DNA from: CAYOUV01 sp963790075
GTDB taxonomy: Bacteria; Chloroflexota; Anaerolineae; Anaerolineales; Villigracilaceae
Length of the DNA stretch: 64,000 bases
Reading direction: 5' to 3'
Assembly: GCA_963790075.1 (NCBI GenBank)
Contig: CAWBNG010000004.1
Span: forward strand, 1,054,001-1,118,000
The translations under genes were made by a program, and so were the position numbers. Positions 6,723 through 15,572 of the stretch are shown here, piece by piece. The notes beneath the pieces were generated by a model that did not search any database, was not told the origin of the DNA, and saw only the letters and a list, made by a program, of their open reading frames with translations. How positions within the stretch are numbered: position 1 is the stretch's first letter; the number at the start of each line of letters is the position of its first letter.

Positions 6723-9242
6723 ATGAATTGTCACCTCACAAAAACGCCACATCTGCACCGTGCCGCCATTTCAGCTGTGATCATCGTTTTGCTCTTGAGC
6801 AGCCAGGCCTGCACCATATCCCTATTCGATATTCCCTGGTTTAGCCAGACTCCCAGCACACCGCAACCGGGTCAGACGGAGCCTCCGGCGACACCGGTTT
6901 CGGTAGCCCAGGTGAACTTCAGCGTTCAAATTCCGGCGCCTCTGTTACCGGGGCAGTCCCTGGCGATCAGTATTCTGGATGAGGTTACTGGATTGGCGCT
7001 TAATGCAGTTAACTATACGCTGCAGCCAAAAGGTGCACAGACATATTCCATTTCCCTGCCTCTGCCTTTGAATTCAGTCACCAAGTATCGCTACAATCTG
7101 ATCGGGAACAACCAGTTGCCGGAAGTTACCAGTGTGGCTACCCCCGTACGTTACCGATTGTTCCATGTCGCTGGCCCAAGCGATGTGCATGACATTGTCA
7201 GTAGTTGGGCCGGTCAGCCGTTCAATGGACAGACTGGAAGCATTCAGGGAGAAATCAAAGATCGCACCAATTCTGCCCCCATCCCTAACCTGATGGTTGC
7301 GGCGGGTGGCGTGCTGACTTTGACCGATTCGACCGGACGCTTCCATCTGGTGGGTTTACCACCCGGTGAACATAACCTCGTCGCGTATGCGCTCGACGGT
7401 TCCTACCGCACGTTCCAGCAGGGCGCCAGCGTGGCAGTCGGCCTGGTCACCCCGGTCAACCTAGCGTTAGATCCTGCTCCGCGGGTCAACATCATCCTGA
7501 CCGTTTCAGTGCCGAAAACTACCGTTCCTGGCGCTCCGGTGCGAATTGCTGGGAACTTGTCCTCCTTAGGGAATTCGTTTGCTGATCTGGATGGCGGGAT
7601 GAACACGGTCGCAGATCGTATGCCAACCATGACCATGTTGCCGGATGGGCGCTATACTGTCACTCTCAATTTGCCCGCTGGCGCGGATTTGCATTACAAG
7701 TACACCCTCGGCGATGGTTTTTGGAATGCCGAGCATAAGGGGAGTGGAGAATTCCGGGTACGCGAGCTGATCGTACCTGGGTCCGATACGTCGATTCAGG
7801 ACACAATCGATACCTGGGAGGCCGGCTCGTCCGCTCCGATTTTGTTCGAGGTCACGGTTCCGAGCAATACGCCCGCCGGGGATGTGATCTACATCCAGTT
7901 CAATCCTTACGGGTGGACACAACCGATTCCAATGTGGTCGCTGGGAAACAACCATTGGGCCTATAAGCTTTATGGGCCGCTCAATTTTCTTGGCAATTTT
8001 GGTTATCGCTACTGCCGCAACGGACAATGTGGCAGCGCAGATGATGTCGCTACCACCGGCAACGCTAATCCCGGGCGTTCGGTCTCAACCAGCCTGACGC
8101 CGCAGGATATCCAGGATACGGTCACGGGTTGGTCCTGGCTGCAAAGCACGGGACCTAACCAACTGGTCGCGGCCCAGATTAACCCCCGGCCTGGAAGTTT
8201 TGTGGCGGGAGTTGAGTTCCAGCCCACCTTCCGACCATCCTGGATTAGCATGATCCCGCAAGCATTGCAAAATGTGCAGGCGCTCAGTTCGAATTGGATG
8301 GTGTTAACACCGACCTGGACCTTCCGCCTCAGCAATCCGCTGATATTTTCTCCCCTGCCGGGCAGAGACCCGTTATGGCCCGATGCGGGTTCGATGGCTG
8401 TTCAAGCGCGTAATCAGAATATGAACGTGGCGGTCTTTCCCGTCCCAAATTTCCCGACCGATTTAACCGAATGGTGGTCGAATGCTCCGCGGGATGACGG
8501 CTGGTGGACGAATTGGTTCGACTCCTATCGCGAGTTCGCAGTAAATTATGCCGACCTGGCGACTCAGACCGGAGCCCAGGCTGTCATCCTGGGCGGGGAC
8601 TGGATCGGGCCAGCGCTCCCCGGCGGACAGGTGAATGGAGAGAATTCCGGCGTCCCCTCCGATGCGGAGACGCGCTGGCGTGTCATCCTGGATGACGTAC
8701 GCAGTCATTTCAAAGGGCAGGTCTGGTGGGCACTGCCGTATACCCCCGGTTCATTGCAGTCCGCTCCTGGTTTCCTGGCCGAAATGGATAGCATTTACCT
8801 CTTATGGGATGCGCCGTTGAGTGACCAGCTGGTCCCATCCAACGAGGCCTTGGTCAACGAGGCTGCGCGGCTGCTCGATTCGGATATTTTACCCTTCGAA
8901 GAGACCCTGCAGAAGCCGGTTGTGATTGCCATGGCCGCTCCGTCCATTATTGGATCTGCCACCAACTGCCCGCCCGATGGAATAGGCGGCTGCCTGGATT
9001 GGATGGCCCTATCTCAACCCAGCCCAGATGTGGCCACGGTTACACTGGATTTGCAGGCACAGGTCGATGTTTATCAGGCCATGCTGACCGCGATCAACAC
9101 GCGGCCCTGGGTGAATGGCTTCGTCAGCCGGGGTTATTATCCACCGACTATCCTGCAGGATAAATCCGCATCCGTGCATGGCAAACCGGCTGCCGATCTG
9201 TTGTGGTACTGGTTCCCGAGGATGCTGGGGATAATCAAATAA
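6723..9242 (+). CDS. Secreted multidomain lipoprotein with regulatory-like, CBM20-like and TIM-barrel-like parts
   Basis: 839 residues. The N-terminus has a long signal helix ending LLLSSQAC, a plausible but not ideal lipobox, followed by a Pro/Thr-rich linker. Residues about 175-245 (GEIKDRTNSAPIPNLMVAA, LTDSTGRFHLVGLPPGEH) match a carboxypeptidase-like regulatory beta sandwich. Two segments around 255-450 (PVRIAGNLSSLG, YTVTLNLPAGADLHYKYTLG, then VIYIQFNPYGW) resemble starch-binding CBM20 sandwiches. The C-terminal 330 residues (VAVFPVPNFP, AVILGGDWIGPALPG, VWWALPYTPG) look like a glycoside hydrolase TIM barrel of the GH113-like kind. Catalytic residues are not assigned. It is probably anchored outside the cell and binds polysaccharide. 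Confidence 0.72.
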   Translation: MNCHLTKTPHLHRAAISAVIIVLLLSSQACTISLFDIPWFSQTPSTPQPGQTEPPATPVSVAQVNFSVQIPAPLLPGQSLAISILDEVTGLALNAVNYTLQPKGAQTYSISLPLPLNSVTKYRYNLIGNNQLPEVTSVATPVRYRLFHVAGPSDVHDIVSSWAGQPFNGQTGSIQGEIKDRTNSAPIPNLMVAAGGVLTLTDSTGRFHLVGLPPGEHNLVAYALDGSYRTFQQGASVAVGLVTPVNLALDPAPRVNIILTVSVPKTTVPGAPVRIAGNLSSLGNSFADLDGGMNTVADRMPTMTMLPDGRYTVTLNLPAGADLHYKYTLGDGFWNAEHKGSGEFRVRELIVPGSDTSIQDTIDTWEAGSSAPILFEVTVPSNTPAGDVIYIQFNPYGWTQPIPMWSLGNNHWAYKLYGPLNFLGNFGYRYCRNGQCGSADDVATTGNANPGRSVSTSLTPQDIQDTVTGWSWLQSTGPNQLVAAQINPRPGSFVAGVEFQPTFRPSWISMIPQALQNVQALSSNWMVLTPTWTFRLSNPLIFSPLPGRDPLWPDAGSMAVQARNQNMNVAVFPVPNFPTDLTEWWSNAPRDDGWWTNWFDSYREFAVNYADLATQTGAQAVILGGDWIGPALPGGQVNGENSGVPSDAETRWRVILDDVRSHFKGQVWWALPYTPGSLQSAPGFLAEMDSIYLLWDAPLSDQLVPSNEALVNEAARLLDSDILPFEETLQKPVVIAMAAPSIIGSATNCPPDGIGGCLDWMALSQPSPDVATVTLDLQAQVDVYQAMLTAINTRPWVNGFVSRGYYPPTILQDKSASVHGKPAADLLWYWFPRMLGIIK

Positions 9243-9247
9243 TCTGG

Positions 9248-9280
9248 AAGGACGAGGAAATCCCTCGTCCTTCATCTTTT
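9248..9280 (+). terminator. Rho-independent terminator after the large lipoprotein
   Basis: AAGGACGAGG (9248-9257) pairs with CCTCGTCCTT (9263-9272) around AAATC and is followed by CATCTTTTCC. It separates the lipoprotein from the penicillin acylase gene, which has its own TATAAT box near 9300. Confidence 0.8.
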
Positions 9281-9336
9281 CCCATTACGAAGTTTGGATA
9301 TATAATCGGCTCTAATCGCCAAATTGAGGAGGAGAA

Positions 9337-11907
9337 ATGTCATCCAGGGTTCGTCGTATCTTGATGCGCGCCGGTGGCGTGTTGTTGGTTTTGGTTATTT
9401 TATTCTCAGCTTTCGGTTTTTATCTCACCCGCAGTTACATTCCCAATACCCTGGCACCACAGTCCTTTCCGCAGACGGATGGAGAGATCCATCTCAAGGG
9501 TCTAGATGGCGGCGTAGATGTCTACCGGGATGGCATGGGCATCCCGCACATTTATGCCACCACGCTGCATGATTTGTTCATGGCGCAGGGTTACGTCCAT
9601 GCCCAGGACCGATTCTGGCAGATGGACTTCTGGCGTCATATTGGCTCAGCACGGCTCTCGGAGATGTTTGGGAAGTCCCAGGTTCAAACGGATGAATTCT
9701 TGCGCACACTTGGCTGGCGTCAGATTGCCGAGCAGGAGTGGCAGGATTTGGATCCCGAATCGCAGGCGATACTGAATGCTTACACCGAAGGTGTCAATGC
9801 CTATCTGGCCGATCACCAGGGTACCTCGCTCAGTCTGGAATATGGCGTGCTCAAACTGCTCAATGCGGATTACAAGCCTGAGCAGTGGACCCCGGTCAAC
9901 TCGCTGACCTGGGCCAAAGCCATGGCCTGGGATTTGAGGGGCAACATGGGCGAAGAGATTGCCCGTGCGATTCTGCTAAAAACGCTGACGCCCGAACAGG
10001 TGGACCAGTTGTACCCGCCTTATCCGGCTGACCACCCGGTCATCGTGCCGAAGATCGGCGAGAATGTTATTAAACCTTCCGGTAGCCAGGCTCTCATGGC
10101 GGCGGATGTTTCGCAAGCCACTTTGAATAATGTTCGAGAAAATATCGCCTCGCTCGATGCACTTCTCGGCCCGGCGGGTTCAGGCATTGGCTCCAATTCC
10201 TGGGTACTCTCTGGCCAGCGGACAGTCAGCGGTATGCCGCTGCTGGCCAATGACCCGCACCTTGGGATTCAGATGCCCTCGATCTGGTACCAGGTTGATA
10301 TGCATTGCCAACCCAAGTCGGACGCCTGCCCCTATGAGATTAGTGGCTTCTCGTTCGCTGGAGTCCCGGGCGTGGTCATCGGGCATAATGACCGCATCGC
10401 CTGGGGTTTTACCAACGTCGGGCCGGATGTGATGGACCTGTACGTCGAAAAGGTCAACCCGGATAACCCAAACCAGTACGAAGTCAATGGAAAATGGGTC
10501 GATTTCGAGACTCGCCTGGAGACCATTCAGGTGGCGGGCAGCGATCCGCTTGAAATAACCGTGCGCAGTACGCGCCACGGTCCTGTTGTTTCCGATACGT
10601 ATGGACCGTTGAAAGATAAGGTCGAAGGGACGGCCACTCCGTTTAAAGATCAGGCCGGTATCGAATTGCCTTCGCAATATGCGATTTCGCTGGCCTGGAC
10701 TGCTTTGCAGCCCGGCTCGGTTTTCGAAGCCATCTGGGGTTTCAACAAAGCGCAAAACTGGAGTGAATTCCGACAGGCGGCACGCAACTTCCAGGTCCCG
10801 GCCCAGAATCTGGTGTATGCCGATGTGGATGGGAATATTGGGTACCAGATGCCCGGTTTGGTACCGATCCGTAAGAATGGCGACGGACGTCTGCCCGTCC
10901 CTGGTTGGACGGATGATTACGATTGGACCGGTTTCATTCCGTTCGAAAAGCTGCCCTATGTTTTCAATCCGGCCTCGGGCTACGTCGTCACGGCGAACAA
11001 CCAGGTCCCGCCGCTAGATTATCCCTACCTGGTCACCACCGATTGGGATTATGGCTTCCGTGCTGCCCGCATTCTGGGTATGCTCGAGGACGCCCCCGGC
11101 AAGATCGACATCTCCACCATTCAAAAAATGCAGGGCGACGATAAGGATTTGAATGCCGAAACCCTGGTTCCGGTCTTGATGCAGGTCAAGCTGGACCCGG
11201 AGCTGGCGGCCATCCGCGACAAGTACTTAGCCAACTGGGATTACCAGACGACGATGGATTCACCTTCGGCGGCGCTGTTCGAATCCTTCTGGTGGAGTCT
11301 GCTGAGCGATACCTTCTACGATGAAGCGATTCCAAAAGACTACCTGCCGGCCGGTGGATCGCGTTGGTTTGAGGTGATGCGGGAGCTAGTCCAGCAGCCA
11401 GACAGCCAGTGGTGGGATGACAAATCCACGCCTGATCAGGTCGAAACGCGCGATGCGATTTTCGCCAAAGCCTTCGGTCAGGCTGTTTCATGCAAGCCGT
11501 GCGTCGACAAGTTTGGGAAGGATATCGGCCAGTGGAAATGGGGCGATGTGCATACAGCCACCTTCCGCAACCAGACCCTGGGCGAATCGGGTATCGGCCC
11601 GATCGAGTCGATCTTCAATCGTGGCCCCTTCCCAACCGCGGGCGGTGAAAGCATCGTCAACGCCACCGGCTGGGATGTGGGCGATTCCTTCGAGGTCAAC
11701 TGGTTGCCGTCCATGCGTATGATCGTCGACCTGGGCGACCTGCGCAATTCGCTGACGGTCCATACCACAGGACAGTCGGGCCATGCTTTTGATCCCCATT
11801 ACATCGACATGGCAGACCTGTGGCGCAATATCCAGTATTACCCGATGTTGTGGAACGAGCAATCCATCATCAGCAATTCGGAAGCGCATCTGCGCCTGTT
11901 ACCATAG
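9337..11907 (+). CDS. Penicillin acylase family Ntn-hydrolase, membrane anchored
   Basis: Amide hydrolase of the penicillin G acylase/AHL acylase group, made as a precursor that cleaves itself before a catalytic Ser. The 856 residues start with one transmembrane helix (GGVLLVLVILFSAFGFYL), then the alpha-chain motif VYRDGMGIPHIYATTLHDLF and GYVHAQDRFWQMD. The autocleavage site is GSNSW, with the nucleophile at Ser288, followed by LLANDPHLGIQMPSIWY; later TANNQ and YDFGFR-like segments fit the beta chain. GAGGAGGAG precedes the start. The substrate cannot be read from sequence; AHL, cephalosporin or peptide amides are all possible. Confidence 0.9.
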   Translation: MSSRVRRILMRAGGVLLVLVILFSAFGFYLTRSYIPNTLAPQSFPQTDGEIHLKGLDGGVDVYRDGMGIPHIYATTLHDLFMAQGYVHAQDRFWQMDFWRHIGSARLSEMFGKSQVQTDEFLRTLGWRQIAEQEWQDLDPESQAILNAYTEGVNAYLADHQGTSLSLEYGVLKLLNADYKPEQWTPVNSLTWAKAMAWDLRGNMGEEIARAILLKTLTPEQVDQLYPPYPADHPVIVPKIGENVIKPSGSQALMAADVSQATLNNVRENIASLDALLGPAGSGIGSNSWVLSGQRTVSGMPLLANDPHLGIQMPSIWYQVDMHCQPKSDACPYEISGFSFAGVPGVVIGHNDRIAWGFTNVGPDVMDLYVEKVNPDNPNQYEVNGKWVDFETRLETIQVAGSDPLEITVRSTRHGPVVSDTYGPLKDKVEGTATPFKDQAGIELPSQYAISLAWTALQPGSVFEAIWGFNKAQNWSEFRQAARNFQVPAQNLVYADVDGNIGYQMPGLVPIRKNGDGRLPVPGWTDDYDWTGFIPFEKLPYVFNPASGYVVTANNQVPPLDYPYLVTTDWDYGFRAARILGMLEDAPGKIDISTIQKMQGDDKDLNAETLVPVLMQVKLDPELAAIRDKYLANWDYQTTMDSPSAALFESFWWSLLSDTFYDEAIPKDYLPAGGSRWFEVMRELVQQPDSQWWDDKSTPDQVETRDAIFAKAFGQAVSCKPCVDKFGKDIGQWKWGDVHTATFRNQTLGESGIGPIESIFNRGPFPTAGGESIVNATGWDVGDSFEVNWLPSMRMIVDLGDLRNSLTVHTTGQSGHAFDPHYIDMADLWRNIQYYPMLWNEQSIISNSEAHLRLLP

Positions 11908-11922
11908 TAGCCATAAGCCACA

Positions 11923-11964
11923 AATAACAAACTCCCGAGACGATCGTCTCGGGAGTTTGTTATT
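11923..11964. terminator. Bidirectional terminator between convergent genes
   Basis: A perfect 42-base palindrome: AATAACAAACTCCCGAGAC (11923-11941) repeats inverted at 11946-11964 around GATC. A-rich and T-rich ends on both sides allow termination of the penicillin acylase transcript and of the - strand regulator operon. The right arm contains the stop codon of the regulator gene. Confidence 0.9.
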
Positions 11965-13084
11965 AATCTTCAGGCGGTAGGTCCAGGAAGGCTTCCAGGT
12001 CTCGAAAGAGACGGCGGATTTCGTTAGAGTCAACCTTGTGCCGTACCAGGCGTCCCTCCTGATGGGAGTTGATCAACCCGGCTTCACGCAGGATTTTAGC
12101 GTGTACGCTGACTGTCGGTCGCGAGATGCCCAGATAGTCGGCAATCTCGGTGTTGACCATGCCGAAATGTCGGATCATACGCAGGATGATCAGGCGTGTT
12201 GGATCGCTCAGTGCTTGCGCCCTCCCGGCCACATCCTTTGCCCAACCCTGAAAGTTTTGAAAGAGAATGCCGTCCTCGGCAAACGAGACCCCGATATATC
12301 CCGATTCGAGCAGCCAGGTGTCCGGCAGACCAAATGGCTCGACCCAAAAGTAGACATGCAGCTTGCCATTTTTTACTGCTTCGCGTAATTCGGGTTGGCG
12401 CAGCAGTGGATTGCGCACTGGCAACCATTCGAGGTTGGGAATCTGGTCCGGATTTCCCAGCGCGGTACGCGCGCGCATCTCGGACTGTTCCATCACCTGC
12501 AGGCGCGCTTCCCGCCATGGTCGATACACCTCGTAGAAGAATTGGTCCACCAGCATCCAGAAGCGGGTATGCAGATCGCCGCCTGCAAGCAGGCGTGCAG
12601 CGCAGGCCAGTTCCTGGCGGATGCGCCGGGTGCGTTCGTCTGCGATGGTAATCTGAAAGCCCAACGCGCTGTAAAGTGCGATTTGTTTTTGGGTGCCCAA
12701 TTCGATCAACTGTCCAACCGGATCAAGTTTGGCGCCGGTGCCAGGGTCCACTTTTTCGGTCTGAATCGCCAGACGTTCCAGCGCAGCCTCAACCGTCAAC
12801 TCGCGAATCGGCAGGGTTGCCTGCCCGTAATCGTCCACTTCGATCGTCCCTGCGATCCGGGCGGCGATTTCCAGGCCATAACGGTAGTTTTCGGGTTTGC
12901 CCCATAGTTCTTGCCAGGCCTGCAGCCACTCCTCTGGAATGGCGTTTACCGTTTCGACGATATCAGCAGTGAGTCCGGGTAACAAATGCTGGTTTAGAGC
13001 GAAGTTGAGGAAGGTCTCCAATTCCAAGATAATGGATCGACCGATCGACCACGTAGCGGGGTGACGACCGAGATAGGGTTTCAT
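11963..13084 (-). CDS. ArsR-type winged-helix regulator with long N-terminal domain
   Basis: 373 residues. The last 90 residues are a winged helix: LSDPTRLIILRMIRHFGMVNTEIADYLGISRPTVSVHAKILREAGLI, ending with RLVRHKV, an ArsR/SmtB-like reader. No metal-binding Cys is present in it. The first 280 residues form a helical, Trp-rich domain of a type seen in Chloroflexi and Firmicutes regulators, perhaps a ligand sensor. It sits 17 bases behind the MFS gene in the same operon, whose promoter carries a perfect palindrome (14375-14398), so autoregulation with control of the exporter is likely. Confidence 0.83.
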   Translation of the reverse strand: MKPYLGRHPATWSIGRSIILELETFLNFALNQHLLPGLTADIVETVNAIPEEWLQAWQELWGKPENYRYGLEIAARIAGTIEVDDYGQATLPIRELTVEAALERLAIQTEKVDPGTGAKLDPVGQLIELGTQKQIALYSALGFQITIADERTRRIRQELACAARLLAGGDLHTRFWMLVDQFFYEVYRPWREARLQVMEQSEMRARTALGNPDQIPNLEWLPVRNPLLRQPELREAVKNGKLHVYFWVEPFGLPDTWLLESGYIGVSFAEDGILFQNFQGWAKDVAGRAQALSDPTRLIILRMIRHFGMVNTEIADYLGISRPTVSVHAKILREAGLINSHQEGRLVRHKVDSNEIRRLFRDLEAFLDLPPED

Positions 13085-13101
13085 AAATACCTCCTGTCAG
13101 G

Positions 13102-14355
13102 TTAATCCGTAGCGGCTTGGCTAACTTTGGTCCTGCGAGAGAGCCTCAAGGTGGTGAGCGTAAACATGACGACCAGTAGAACTGACAGAGCAGATGCGGC
13201 GAAATAATTTCCGTAGTCCATCAGACCTGGAACCAGGAGGGGGGTGACCAGCAAGCCGGCCAACTGGCCCGCGACGGCTGTGCTCTGGAAAGCCCCACCC
13301 AATCGGCCAAGCAAGTGGGCTGGGGTAAGCAATTGTATCAAGGTCACGATTTGGACATTGAGCATGCCATTGCCAAACCCACCGATCAAACAGCCAAGGA
13401 TGACCAAAGCGCGCGTCAGCTGGATGTTGTGAATAATGGTTCCAAATGACATGACGACCGGAATGATGCCAAGCATCAGCAAGCCGAGGATAATGTCGCG
13501 CCATGGGTCTCCGTTGCCTTTGCGCAGCATCAGTATAATCGTTGCTCCCACAGTCCCGATACCAATCAGTCCGATCATGATGCCAAAGAATTTTTCGCTG
13601 GCTGACAGGATGTCTCGGGTATAGAGTGGGGTCAAGACATCAAAACCAATAAAGATGAATATCGCCAGGAAGGTCGAAACGAAGAGCAAGCGCAGGAATG
13701 GGTCATTAAAAATGACGCTCACCAGGCTGGTTTTTGTGTGCTGGTCCGAATTCGCAGATTCAGTTCCGTTTAACACTTCCTGGCGGTGAGCAGGCAGGGA
13801 TGGCAGACGGCTGAGGATAAAGGCTGAGGCGATGAAGGAAATCACATCAAAAATAATCGCAGTGTGGGGGTTCATGACGGCCAGGATCATCCCCGCCAGG
13901 ATCGGAGCCGCAATTTTAATAATGCCTGCCAATTGTTGCAGGAGGGCATTGGCACTGGTCAGGTCCCCTTGAGACACAATGTCAGGGATGACGGCCTGTC
14001 GTGCCGGGGTCATGAGTGAAATTGAAATGGACTGCAAGGCAAGTACAGCATAGATCAGTTCCAGCCGCTGGGTAAAAATCAACCCGATGGTGATTAAACC
14101 GGAGGTAAGCTCACTGCCGACCATCAGCCATTTGCGGTCATAGCGGTCCAGCAGCCAGCCGGCCAGTGGGCTGGCAAACAGCGTGGGGACCAAACCTGCC
14201 AGGAAGATCCCGCTGCTTTGCGCCACGGTGCCGTCCCCTTTGAAGACGATCATCGCGAAGACGGCCATCATGGTAATCCAGTTGCCGATATTACTGACTG
14301 ACTCGGAAATCCCGATGGTCAACAATGAGCGGTTATGCAGGATGTTTTTATTCAT
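13102..14355 (-). CDS. MFS transporter, drug-efflux type
   Basis: 417 residues with about twelve hydrophobic helices. The N-terminal half has ISESVSNIGNWITMMA and SPLAGWLLDRYDRKWLMVG, the latter matching the MFS motif A (GxLaDrxdRk) between helices 2 and 3. The general plan matches MFS-3 (EntS/macrolide-type) exporters. It is the first gene of an operon with the winged-helix regulator; TTCTCCTAA on the + strand shows a TTAGGAGAA ribosome site before the ATG at 14355. Substrate unknown. Confidence 0.87.
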   Translation of the reverse strand: MNKNILHNRSLLTIGISESVSNIGNWITMMAVFAMIVFKGDGTVAQSSGIFLAGLVPTLFASPLAGWLLDRYDRKWLMVGSELTSGLITIGLIFTQRLELIYAVLALQSISISLMTPARQAVIPDIVSQGDLTSANALLQQLAGIIKIAAPILAGMILAVMNPHTAIIFDVISFIASAFILSRLPSLPAHRQEVLNGTESANSDQHTKTSLVSVIFNDPFLRLLFVSTFLAIFIFIGFDVLTPLYTRDILSASEKFFGIMIGLIGIGTVGATIILMLRKGNGDPWRDIILGLLMLGIIPVVMSFGTIIHNIQLTRALVILGCLIGGFGNGMLNVQIVTLIQLLTPAHLLGRLGGAFQSTAVAGQLAGLLVTPLLVPGLMDYGNYFAASALSVLLVVMFTLTTLRLSRRTKVSQAATD

Positions 14356-14374
14356 CGTTATTCTCCTAAGTAAT

Positions 14375-14398
14375 ATGCGTAGTCAATTGACTACGCAT
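14375..14398. promoter_or_regulatory. 24-bp perfect palindromic operator
   Basis: The left half ATGCGTAGTCAA (14375-14386) is repeated exactly inverted at 14387-14398. It lies directly downstream of the -10 box of the MFS-regulator operon, on the expected transcription start. A dimeric winged-helix protein, most simply the operon's own regulator, would block transcription by binding here. The palindrome and its placement are seen; the binding protein is inferred. Confidence 0.8.
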
Positions 14399-14400
14399 TA

Positions 14401-14428
14401 ATTATATGAGATATTATGAAATTGTCAA
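14401..14428 (-). promoter_or_regulatory. Consensus sigma-70 promoter of the MFS-regulator operon
   Basis: Read on the - strand: TTGACA (14423-14428), a 16-base spacer, then TATAAT (14401-14406). Both hexamers match consensus exactly. The operator palindrome begins three bases after the -10 box. A promoter this strong under a tight operator is typical of an inducible efflux system. Confidence 0.85.
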
Positions 14429-14432
14429 GTAC

Positions 14433-14822
14433 TTATTTCGAGGTTGTTTTTATGAATTTGGCTGCAATTGAAGCGGCAAGGATTGCTCCGATTACCACGC
14501 CGGTCAGGCTGGCGGACAGATCGACCAGATCAAAAGTGCGGCTGGGGATAAAGGCCTGTGTCCATTCTTCGAAGCTGATGAGAACGAAAAGAACCAGGGT
14601 CGCGGTGATCACCATTCGGGCTCGGTTGCGATTTGGCTTGACTTGCAGCAGTAGGCTGGTGTTGACTAAAAAGCTTAGGACGCCGAACAAGATGAAATGT
14701 CCGAGCTTGTCGCCTCCCTGGAAATTGTAAAATACCCTGATGAATGCTGGCAGAATATTCAAGTCGGCAGCAATGATCACCGCTAAAATAAAAAGTGAAA
14801 AAATGATGGCTAATCGTTTCAT
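14433..14822 (-). CDS. VanZ-like family membrane protein
   Basis: 129 residues, four hydrophobic helices. GGDKLGHFILFGVLSFL and FEEWTQAFIPSRTFDLVDLSASLTG match the conserved VanZ/teicoplanin-resistance-like motifs (DKxxHfxxy and E.xQ...R..d..D...N/S..G). The family role is unclear outside vanZ clusters. No ribosome site precedes the ATG at 14822, which directly follows the T-run of the dedA terminator; translation may be leaderless or depend on readthrough. Confidence 0.8.
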   Translation of the reverse strand: MKRLAIIFSLFILAVIIAADLNILPAFIRVFYNFQGGDKLGHFILFGVLSFLVNTSLLLQVKPNRNRARMVITATLVLFVLISFEEWTQAFIPSRTFDLVDLSASLTGVVIGAILAASIAAKFIKTTSK

Positions 14823-14823
14823 A

Positions 14824-14857
14824 TAAAAAATGAGCGGAGACGGTTAGCCGCCTCCGC
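14824..14857 (-). terminator. Terminator of the dedA transcript
   Basis: On the - strand GCGGAG-G-CGG pairs with CCG-T-CTCCGC around CTAA, then ATTTTTTAT. It lies between the DedA-family gene and the VanZ-like gene. Confidence 0.75.
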
Positions 14858-14877
14858 CAATTAATTAAGAATCGTTA

Positions 14878-15537
14878 TTAAGCTTGCACTTCTGGCTGAG
14901 CTTTGCTTTCCTGATGAGCCTTCCAGGCCTCTAGCCCGGCAGGAATGAGCGAAATGAAAATAATCGCCAGGATGACGACCGAGAAGTTGTGTTTGACGAA
15001 GGGAATATTCCCGAAGAAGTAACCGGCCGATATGAAGAGGCTGACCCAGACGATCCCGCCGATGACATTGTACGAGAAAAAATACCCGTAAGACATGCGA
15101 CCCACCCCGGCCACGAAAGGCGCGAAGGTGCGGATAATTGGTACGAAGCGGGCCAGGAAGATGGTCTTCCCGCCGTGTTTCTGGAAGAAAGCGTGCGTTC
15201 GTTCGATATACTCTTTCTTGAGCCACTTGATCTCCCCGGTGTAGGCACGCTCCCCAATGAAGTGCCCAATCCAGTAATTGACCGTGTCGCCTAATACAGC
15301 CGCCACAGCTAACAGACCCAGCAGGGAAACGTGATGAAGTGCACCTAACGCTGCAAAGGTCCCGGCAGCGAACAGCAGCGAGTCCCCGGGCAGGAAGGGA
15401 GTAACTACAAAACCGGTCTCCATAAAAATCACAAAGAACAGCAGGGCGTATGTCCACAAGCCATACTGCGCGATGATCTCGGCCAGATGCACATCCAAAT
15501 GCAGGAAAAGGTCGATGAAAAATTTGATTAAATCCAT
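14878..15537 (-). CDS. DedA family membrane protein
   Basis: 219 residues. TGFVVTPFLPGDSLLFAAG, GDTVNYWIGHFIGERAY and FLARFVPIIRTFAPFVAGVGRMSY are the diagnostic DedA/VTT-domain motifs, including the conserved acidic residue in LPGDS and the FxRF/R-P-R-F-type loop. DedA proteins act as lipid scramblases or proton-dependent transporters in membrane homeostasis. The ATG at 15537 follows GAGGA; a TTG 18 bases upstream was rejected. Own terminator downstream. Confidence 0.93.
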   Translation of the reverse strand: MDLIKFFIDLFLHLDVHLAEIIAQYGLWTYALLFFVIFMETGFVVTPFLPGDSLLFAAGTFAALGALHHVSLLGLLAVAAVLGDTVNYWIGHFIGERAYTGEIKWLKKEYIERTHAFFQKHGGKTIFLARFVPIIRTFAPFVAGVGRMSYGYFFSYNVIGGIVWVSLFISAGYFFGNIPFVKHNFSVVILAIIFISLIPAGLEAWKAHQESKAQPEVQA

Positions 15538-15572
15538 GCTTTCCTCAATCCTCAAAATTTAACAGAGGCCGA

